Below, piece by piece: positions 55,758 to 64,000 of a stretch of 64,000 nucleotides of DNA (positions within the stretch are counted from its first letter, which is position 1; the number at the start of each line of letters is the position of its first letter). Source of the DNA: Circinella umbellata (taxonomy: Eukaryota; Mucoromycota; Mucoromycetes; Mucorales; Lichtheimiaceae); assembly GCA_025093555.1 (NCBI GenBank), contig JAIWNF010000005.1, positions 496,001 through 560,000 of the forward strand. Direction: 5' to 3'. The position numbers were made by a program, and so were the translations under genes. Under the pieces are notes generated by a model that was not told where the DNA came from, did no database searches, and was given only the letters and a program-made list of their open reading frames with translations.

Positions 55758-56374
55758 GTTCTCTTATAGAGCAACAAAGCTTTAGAACAAAGTATACGTA
55801 TCATAAAAAAAAAGAAAATAGTAAATGTTGTACAGGTATAATGTTTACTATTCACTTTTTTTTTTAATTTTTGAAATTTTTTATATATTATGCTTTTTTT
55901 TTTTTTTGTTACCTTTGGTTTTCAACAATGGAACCAATCCAATTTTGTTAGTAGTACTATTATATTATCCTTTTTCTTTAAGTCTCCATTCATCAACAAT
56001 ATAACAAAAAGTTGATATTTTTGCGGTATATTTTTTTTATCATTTATAATTCCTTAAATCCAAAGTTTTGTTTATTTTCTTTTTAAAAACCACATTATGG
56101 TTACTAGTAATATTACTTAATTATGTTAACAAACACCATGCACACTCTCCCCTTAAAAAGAGAACTATTCCTTCTTTATTATTATTATTATATTATTATT
56201 ATTATTATTACGTATTACTTTTGTCTTATTTACTACATCTATATCATTAATGCAATAATATATATATTTTTTTAAAAAAAAATGTTTTTACAAAGTAATA
56301 TACAAATGAACTTTATTTACAATAGTGTTAGAGAATGATGTTATTAATATGAGGGGAGAGTATTACGAAAAGTA
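55758..56374. other. Convergent 3' intergenic region
   Basis: T-rich DNA between the convergent ends of the seven-helix gene and RAD30. It probably holds the polyadenylation signals of both. No gene. Confidence 0.5.
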
Positions 56375-59229
56375 TTATTTATCCTGTTTCTCAGGTTGTT
56401 GAAAGAAAAATAGTCTTTTTTTCTTTTTTTGTTGTTCTGTTAGTAAATCATTTTTAGTAGATAATGATGTTGATGATGAGTCTCGCTTACGACTACCATT
56501 TATGTCGTTCGAGTTGATATCATTATTATTATTGTTTCGTTCAGCATTCTGTAAGTCTAATGCGAAATGATAGTCTGTATGCTCTTCAATTCGATCTCGA
56601 GATATTCTTTTGAAACATTTGTCACATTTCCATGTCTCTTCATCTTCTTTTTCCTCATCTACTTGATTTTTTCCATAGAAATCCAGAATGCCTTGTTTCT
56701 TTGGCTTCTGTTGTGTTATTGTATTTGTTGTTGTCTCAGTAGTTAGTGGCGATTGAACGGAAGAAAAGGATAATTTTTGCTGTTGGTCTTTTGTTATGGT
56801 ATCAATATCATTATTACTATGTAGAGCTTTATAATGGTTTGGTGACAGAGAATGCGAATGACGATCTTGGTTTCTTTGTTGTTGTTGTTGAGCAAATAAT
56901 TCTGTTATACTATGATTGGTCGCTGAATGATCATGTTCTAGTCCATTCGCTTGAAGTGACAGTCCAAGGCAAGGGGTCACATCCTCTATGATGGGACCAA
57001 GTAAATCAATCGTTTTTTGTGTTAGTCGGTCTATAGTATTTAATGCAAAAAGGGGATTGAAAAAGAAATTCAATCATGAGGAATAAAGTTAATGCGCTAT
57101 ATTTCCTGATTCATTCAATTTTGGGTAACACAAAAAAACCAATATTTTGACAGGTTTATCATTAATAATAATAATAAAAGAACTCAGCATACCAGGACTT
57201 TTCAAACTATCACGACTAAGCATCGGACATGATTTGGACCTATAGCTTGTATCTTTGCTCGTTCGTAATGATATCTAATAATAATAATAAAACCATAAAA
57301 TTCCCAATATCGTATTAATTTGCTTTTTTTGTAATTTAAAATTAATAAACGTTCTTTTTTCTATCTCTTCGCCTCTTTTCTATTCTTCCTTACTGAAAAA
57401 CTTTTTGGCCATTGTTGAAAATCTTCCATATGATTCCAAATTCTATTATGCAATTCAGTGGACAAGATCCCGATCCATTGATGCACTTCAGCTTGAGTAT
57501 AAGCAGGAGGTCGCAATGATTTTGCAGCCATAAGTGATTTAGGAGCTTTCGTGGCGTTAACTAAACTCATAATATTTATACATGGATTGTTTTAGGATAA
57601 AAAAAAACAATAATGGCGTAAGAGAGCAAAAAAAAAAGTACACAGGGTGATTCAAAAAAAACTTGGATGTTATACCTTCTTCATCATCATCTCCGCGAAC
57701 AATATTATATATCCATAATCCTGTTGATTCTCCAAATCGTTGTTGAAGATCTTTTAGAGAATATTTCCTATAATGTTAATTTCGGGTAAAGTTATTAGCT
57801 TCTCCCTTGTATCTATACATTGTAATATACATTTACATATTAACAAACTTACCATGCATCACCAGCAGTTTCTACCCCTAAATCATTTTCTACCTCATTA
57901 CCTAATTTTCCACCCATATTTCTAATATTTGTAAATGGAATATCACGCATAAAACCCATCATTGCTGATCTTCGTAAAATCGTTTGTTTGTTGGGTTTGT
58001 TTCGACTTGAACATAATTTTGCAACAGATTTAGCATGACCTATGCCTATTATATATATATATGTTCTTATCAGTTAAGGGTTCCATACATATACATGTAC
58101 CAAATCATTCATTTCATCCTCATTCTCGTTTATTTTTATACCAGCAGAACATGTATAATGAAGCTCATCAAAAATCTCTTTTCGAATTTGATTTGAAATT
58201 TTTGCACCAATGGCAAGTTGTAAATCAGACCATGTTGTTGTCGGTGGAATCGACTGATCTTGTTTATTGTCATTATCATTATCATTATCATTATCATCGT
58301 CATCATCATCATTTTTGATAGTAATACCAAGTTCCTCCCAATGAATAGGTATACCACATATTTCATCATCCAATTTATCCAAATATCGGGGAACATATTC
58401 TTGTAAAATGATTTCATTTACTTTGTCCGTCATATCCATATATCCTTCATCTAAACCAATCTTTTGAATTTTATCACAATGTCTGTGAAAGATTTTGAAA
58501 ATATTTTTTGATGCTTCACGATAAGCATCCAAAGATACTTTATGAGTAGATCGATTAGGTTGAAGATGGTATTGAGGTTTCTGATCATTTGGACCATACG
58601 TTGCAACATGAATTAACTGGATCTCTAAAAAAATATTAAATAAAATGTTTATTAAAACTAACTCGCACTCTGATTTTTTCCCTGATAGAAACCAACTTTT
58701 CAATTTATTTACCAGGACAAAGTTTTTTTGCTTCAGCTGCTGTTTCCATTCTTTTAACCCCTTTTGCTCGTGCAGCATAATTGACTATATATAAAAAAAA
58801 ATATAATAACTCTTTCATTTAGTAACGATTTTTTTATGAGGTAAGAAGGAGGTGTTTACTGCTGCGCATTTTATTTTTATTCTTCTGCTCACCTGCAATA
58901 AGACCATGCCATTGTTGTACTGCTGCTGGAATATCTGGAGAAAGTCCTAAACGTACTTGTTCTATAAAACAGAGAACAAAACAAAAAAAACAAATTTAGT
59001 TTTTTCTACGTATCTTTAAATTGTGAAAACTTAAAATTGTGCAAACGAATTTTATTTACCAACTTGGCAAAAGAAACAATCTTTATAAAGAAAAATGAAC
59101 GTTAGAATCAAAATCAGAAAGAAAGAGCTTTAATTATTATAATATTAATCAAAAATATAAACCTAAATCAATATGTACAATGCAACGAGATCCTTTCAGA
59201 CAGCGTGGCAATTCATTGGGTGCTTCCAT
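56375..59229 (-). CDS. RAD30: DNA polymerase eta (Y-family translesion polymerase)
   Basis: Ten exons: complement(56375-57030, 57193-57274, 57394-57560, 57676-57767, 57853-58045, 58142-58624, 58713-58784, 58893-58961, 59060-59080, 59163-59229); 633 residues. It copies past UV dimers and other lesions. Visible in order: IVHIDLDCFFCQVE (first metal-binding Asp), VNYAARAKGVKRM (finger region), KIGLDEGYMDMTD (catalytic Asp-Glu), CSAGIGHAKSVAKLCSSRNK (palm), the helix-hairpin segment IRNMGGKLG, and the little-finger domain. Near the C-terminus come a PCNA-interaction motif KQGILDFYGK and a UBZ-type zinc finger CDKCFKRISRDRIEEHTDYH (C2H2, ubiquitin-PCNA binding). The residue before Asp-Glu is Leu, preceded by Gly in place of the common Ser-Ile. 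An Asp/Asn repeat (about 16 residues) is inserted between palm motifs. The 21-nt exon 2 is required by homology. Confidence 0.95.
58267..58313 (-). repeat. Asp/Asn-coding trinucleotide repeat inside RAD30
   Basis: A run of ATC/ATT trinucleotides on the plus strand encodes alternating Asp and Asn within exon 5 of RAD30. It keeps the frame and adds an acidic loop to the polymerase palm region. Confidence 0.85.
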
Positions 59230-61198
59230 TCAAATGAAGTTTTGGGTCAAAAAGAGTTGTATTTAAAAAAAAAAACGCGAAAAATGTGGAATTTTCGTTT
59301 TCTCCCCGAACACGTCGCGCTGAGAATGAGATAGGCCCAAATAGGAACTGGTAGATATTATTGTTGTTAAGATACAGCCTTTATTGTATCATGCTTATAC
59401 GTAGTTACATATCATTTCTAATTTTTTTCATTTCACTGCACGTAACAGTCTATGAATATATGTTCCAACATGGTTGCTTACGAAAGTATTTTTTTAATAT
59501 AGCAGCAGCCAAATAAGGTTTTCATATTCCAAGCATGGAAGCAGTCATTTTCATCGATGAAGCATCAAAAGTAGATAAAAACCATTCATTAAATCGTGGG
59601 TTTTTGAAAATAAAAAAAGCACATCTTTTCGTTCAAGAGCTTATTTATACAACTTTTGTTATGACTAAATAATGATGGTCAGCAACAAAAAGATCAATTA
59701 TTTTATTATTACCACCTGGAGAAACATCCCACCCGCTGTTTTCATCCAATACTATCCCTCAACTTTATATACTTTGAACATTGAGTAGACTCCATTGAAA
59801 GCTCAACGAAATATTAATCTGCATTGAATATTATTAAACACCAACATCTGAATTAAACCTGAGGCTCAGTAATAGTAACGTTGATGATAATTCTTGACCT
59901 TTCTAGTACGATTGTTCTTAAAAGGCAACAGCCAAACTCGAAATATCTCACCGTTCTTTTTCTCTTGTACGTATCAAGGAGATAAGTACCATTATTAAAA
60001 TTACTTATCTTGAAAACTATCATTACTTCCATTTATAACGGGTGTTCTTCAGATGTTAGTATAATAGCCCTTCACTACGTATCAATAATCAGAACAGTAT
60101 AAAACAGCAGCAACAGCAGCGAGGAAAAGTCTCGGAGCAGTCGATTTGACATTTAATGATACTTATGAGGAGGATGATACCTGATACAATTACGTATGAA
60201 ACTTTAGTTCACCACGACTTTATCCCATTATTACATACGCAACAAGCTCCAAAGCTTCGATATTAAAGGATGTACGTACGCAGTACATTCATTCTGCAGC
60301 TACAATATATAGGAAGGTTTGTCTCATCATCAATTCTTCGTCATTAACTTGTTTGTAGCTTAAATGGTCTCATTAAACTTCAAACTACACTCGATTTATT
60401 TGTGTGTTACAGTAATAGATCAGGACGATGATGGCCTATATATATGTTCAATTATTATGACGACAGTACTTCTTTTTTTTTTGAATGTTCTTTGAAGAAA
60501 TACCTACAAGTGTTGAGATATTATTTTCATACCAATAAAAATACTTAAAGCTTCCCAAAGATGATTTCATTAATCCCCTGAAGAATTTGATTCCTGTTTT
60601 TTTTTTCATACGTATTTAAAAAGTAAATATATCAAAGCTGTAACACAATATGCAAAAGATTGTTTAGATTAGCCTGATTATCCCACTAGTATTCACAATT
60701 ATTTGTTTTTGTGCGAGATACTCTATAAATTACTCTGGGTATTTTCTCATTATTGTGCTTGACTTCCACTAGTTTAATTTTTTTCCTTACCTACCAAAAA
60801 GACTTCCAGTTATTACGCATTCTCTTTTTTGTATATATCATATTTTTACTATATGTAGTTTGTTGATAAATTTGCTACCTTACAGTGACTAGATCAAAAC
60901 AAGCTGTTGTTATTAAATAAGTAACTTTATAATATTGCAATCATTGGTAATTATACACATCTTCACAGAGTAAAATATATTTATATATATATATTGTTAT
61001 ATAAAAAAAGGTGTTGTTTTTGTTATTCGATTTACAGGTTTCTGATGTATGTGAGGGAGAGAAAAAAAAGAGCGAGAGAAAGAGAGAAAGTATACAGTAT
61101 TCAGACAAGATCATTCTTGTTTTGAAGTGTGGGACACAGAGGGATATTTTTTATTATTATTATTATTATTTATTTTAATTACACAATTTTCGTCGAAT
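59230..61198. other. Intergenic region
   Basis: No exon recognised. RAD30 promoter on the left side, 3' flank of the ARC1-like gene on the right. Several TACGTA/GTACGTAC palindromic words occur. Confidence 0.5.
59275..59283 (-). promoter_or_regulatory. ACGCGAAAA box upstream of RAD30
   Basis: The plus-strand ACGCGAAAA, about 46 bp before the RAD30 start, matches MBF/SBF-type cell-cycle boxes. A second GC-rich word (CACGTCGCGC) lies about 30 bp further upstream. Binding is inferred from the consensus only. Confidence 0.4.
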
Positions 61199-63067
61199 TT
61201 ATTTGATACCACCACCTTGGACAGTTGCGGCCTCACATTTGACAGGTTCACCAGATGCAGTCTTAATAAGGAATGGCTTATCTTGGAAATAAGCAATTTT
61301 ATCATCCTTGGTGTTGAAATCGGGTTGAACAGCTTCAAAGTATTTCTTCTTGGGAGGAAGTTGTTTTTCAGGTTCACCTTCCAATCCTTCAATATAAATT
61401 CGATCACCAGGTTTAACCTTACTGGTATCAACTGGCTTTAATAATTCAACCTTGCTACCATCAGGAGCAGAGGCACAAAGAACCATACCAGCAGACTTGA
61501 TACCACGCATACTAGCAGGTTTCAAGTTGGCCATAACAATAACCCATCGGTTCTAAGATTTATATACAGAAAGCAAAAAAAATTAAAAATGAGAGGTTTG
61601 AAATTTTTTTATACATTTATCAAATTCTTTTCATAATAATAGTATATAATTTATTAATTACCTGCATTTCTTCGACAGGGTACCACTTAACCAAACCAGA
61701 GACAATAGTACGGTAAACACCTTCACCATCACCACAGTCAATTTCTTCAACATACAAGGAATCAGCATCAGGATGCTTTTCACATTTGCGGATATAACCA
61801 ACACGGATATCAAGTCGGGTAAAGACAGGTTGTTCAGGTTCAGCTGGTGCAGCGGCTATATATATATATATATATAAACATCATTAATCCAATATGAACA
61901 TTGATTCCAATGAAAGAGAGAGAGAGACAAAAAATACTTACGTTTCTTTTCTTTCTTTTCCTTCTTTTCTTTCTTATCCTTTTTATCACCCTTCTTGCCA
62001 CCTTCTTCCTTCTTTTCAGCACCCTTCTTTTCATCACCCTTCTTATCTCCCTTCTTTTCCTTCTTCTACAAAAACCATTACAGACCGATTGCATATGTTA
62101 GTTATCGTTGATCAAGGTATACCCAGAATGGAACGAAGCAAAAAAAAAAAAAAAAAAAAACTTACAGGAGCTTCGGGTTCAGGAACATCATCCAAGTTGA
62201 TTTCCAAAAGAGCAAAATTCTTGACCAAATCATTCTTGATAACAACAATGTTTTGTATCAAATCAAACCATCGCAATACATTAGGTGTAGACTTGACGCG
62301 AAGGTTTTTCTATTATACATATATATCGATACGGGAAAAATGGTTCAGTTTATATGTGATTAATGCGTAACAAAAATTAAAAAAAATATATTACTTACAG
62401 AGATTTGGTGAACGTGAGCAAATACGATTAAATCAGCCAAAGAAATTTGGTTACCAACCAAAAATGTACGACCAAGCAAATGTTCGTTCAATTTCTAAAT
62501 AAATATATAAATAAACATTAGTATATGTTCTTTCTATTTGAATACAAGAAACAAACTAGTTTTTATCTAACCTGAAGAGCTGCATTCAATTCCTTAGAAG
62601 GAACACCCTTGAACGCAGTAAGAGCCCAGCTGGACCATGCTTCAATCTGTTCCCATTTATTAAGAAATATATATTTTTTAGTCTATTATCGCGACCCATT
62701 ACAGGATAAAAAATAAACGCGTGTTTAAAAAAAAAAAACTAACCTCAGCTTGGTTTTCTTTACCATCGCCTAAAAGTTCAGGTTGAGTCTTGGAAGCAAG
62801 ATATTTGCAAATGGTTGTAACGCCATCATATTTTTCTCCAGACACCTTTTATTTTTTGATTACCATTAATTTTAGCTATCAAATTCATTTTCATAGACAA
62901 AAAAAAATATACAAAATAAAAAGAAAGCCGGATAAAACCATTCTTACTTCCAAAGATACATCAGTGGCAGTTTCAATGTTAGCAACACTTTCAGCCTTTG
63001 TATACTTATAAACAAGAAGGACTTCAGTAGCCGAATTCTCGGGTAATTTAAGAATTGCTGCTGCCAT
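61199..63067 (-). CDS. ARC1: ARC1/AIMP1-like tRNA-binding cofactor of aminoacyl-tRNA synthetases
   Basis: Eight exons: complement(61199-61552, 61662-61855, 61942-62065, 62166-62309, 62399-62494, 62572-62646, 62744-62845, 62948-63067); 402 residues. The N-terminal half (about 1-180) is GST-like, with [31 protein letters not shown] and [19 protein letters not shown] Lys/Glu/Gly-rich linker ([20 protein letters not shown]) is a non-specific tRNA-binding tether. The C-terminal half is an EMAPII/OB-fold tRNA-binding domain: [59 protein letters not shown] and MVLCASA. This is the architecture of yeast Arc1p, which holds Met- and Glu-tRNA synthetases in a cytoplasmic complex. Every intron is short and phases agree. 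A methionyl-tRNA synthetase C-terminal fragment is excluded by the complete GST-like start. Confidence 0.95.
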
Positions 63068-63703
63068 TATTATTTTTATTAGAACAAGGAAACAAGTTCG
63101 TTCTCTGAATGGGATTTCAAGTTAAAGAATGATAATGATTGACTCAGAAACATAGCCCCCCCACTCCGCGATTTTTTTCGTGTGGCTTGTAAGTAGTTCT
63201 GAATAATAAGCTTTTTTTTTATAAATAACCCCAATATATGGTTAACTATTCTGAAATAAACGAAACCAAAAAGAGAAACAAATTGATGGCAGTAATGTAT
63301 AGTCAACAGGAAAAGTAAATTGTTATATAGTTTGCAAATACATTAGTATTCTTGATGTTCTTGTAACTCTGATTCCCCTTTTTTACTCGACGTGTTTTTT
63401 TTCTCACCTTTCTTTTTATTTGAATTATTTCCTTTTTCTCATAAAATTATGCAAAACACTTAGAATTCAATATAATAAGAGCTATTATATAATATTATAA
63501 CTATAATATGAAAGTAAAAAACAGAAAGAAAACAAAGAACATTATAAGATATAACTTTGGTTTATTCATGAGAGAATATAAAAACATATGTAATTCAAAA
63601 AATGGAGTTTTGCATGATAAATGTCGGTTACAAATAAAGGTGACACAAAATAAAAGGGAAAAATTCAATCAAGTCAGTATAGTAAACCTTTGCAGCGAAT
63701 TCC

Positions 63704-64000
63704 TTAATTACCCTGGCGGTCGTTGAAACCATAGCAGCCATATTCAGCCTTCAATGCATTCTTGAAATCATTCCAAGTGCAATTCTTGTTCTTTTTAAGA
63801 AATTAATTTTTAATGCTAGTTAAATCTTCAGATAAACATGAAAGAATTAATCTTTGCCATTCATCATTAGGCTTCAATCCATGAGTAATAATAATATTCT
63901 TAAAGGCTAAACAACATTCAACAGGAGTTTCGAAAATTCATGAACTCTTGTCATTATCATACGTAACCTTAGATTCCCACTGGAAAACAAAGGTAACCCC
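63704..64000 (-). pseudogene. Gag-like retrotransposon fragment, runs off the window edge
   Basis: One minus-strand frame reads FQWESKVTYDNDKSS, then a stop, then TPVECCLAFKNIIITHGLKP, NDEWQRLILSCLSEDLT, a second stop, and NCTWNDFKNALKAEYGC to a final stop at 63704. The spacing of W...L...L followed by TWxxFxxALxxxYG is that of Ty3-type gag domains in fungi. Two in-frame stops indicate decay. The rest would lie beyond 64000. Confidence 0.5.

Noticed and set aside
57361..57393. C-terminal SVRKNRKEAKR as the end of a RAD30 exon
   Set aside because: The GTAAGG after TTTTCA is a good donor and joins to ISLRTSKDTSY, which continues the little-finger domain. The stop is in the intron.
58074..58141. 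Extension of RAD30 exon 5 to a downstream stop
   Set aside because: This is intron read-through. Splicing at 58142 to 58045 gives the conserved CSAGIGHAKSVAKL and keeps the frame.

Overview
The window is nuclear DNA of an early-diverging filamentous fungus, most probably a Mucoralean (Mucoromycota). The evidence is an AT-rich genome, many short GT-AG introns (one gene has a 19-nt exon and another an exon holding only the ATG), fungal housekeeping genes, and a crowd of degenerate mobile elements. I see no tRNA, rRNA or CRISPR array.

Layout. 1-9.6 kb is gene-poor: two broken copies of conserved Mucoralean-type ORFs, GC-rich mini-elements, and two hairpins. 9.6-20.1 kb holds intact genes: a single-pass membrane protein (-), a small ankyrin protein (+), an IES6-like INO80 subunit (-), proteasome ATPase RPT2 (+), a TatD nuclease (-), and a CurA/LTB4DH-type reductase (-). 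20.1-49 kb is an accessory island. It holds a pogo-like MITE, four copies of one multi-exon gene family, two related hAT-like non-autonomous elements with intact 8-bp duplications, and a solo LTR. It also holds very AT-rich inserts with a broken IS1595/ISXO2 (Merlin-like) transposase and ORFs with Cys/His motifs, then a dead CACTA/Tnp2-like transposon with a divergent coiled-coil gene. Much of this island (about 28.2-41.1 kb) is a near-perfect inverted duplication: two 5.6-kb arms around a spacer of about 0.19 kb. 49-63 kb returns to intact genes: uracil-DNA glycosylase UNG1 (+), a seven-helix membrane protein (+), DNA polymerase eta RAD30 (-), and an ARC1/AIMP1-like tRNA-binding cofactor (-). 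The right end carries a broken gag-like fragment.

The housekeeping genes are not one pathway, but UNG1 and RAD30 are both DNA-repair genes with ACGCG motifs just upstream. The repeats preserve an insertion stratigraphy: filled sites in one copy are matched by empty sites in another, so the order of events can be read. First an AT-rich 1.25-kb element inserted into a gene-family copy, then the block was inverted and duplicated. Then a hAT element entered one arm only, and a solo LTR and a GC-rich mini-element went into that hAT element. Exon coordinates were derived by eye from splice consensus and protein continuity.
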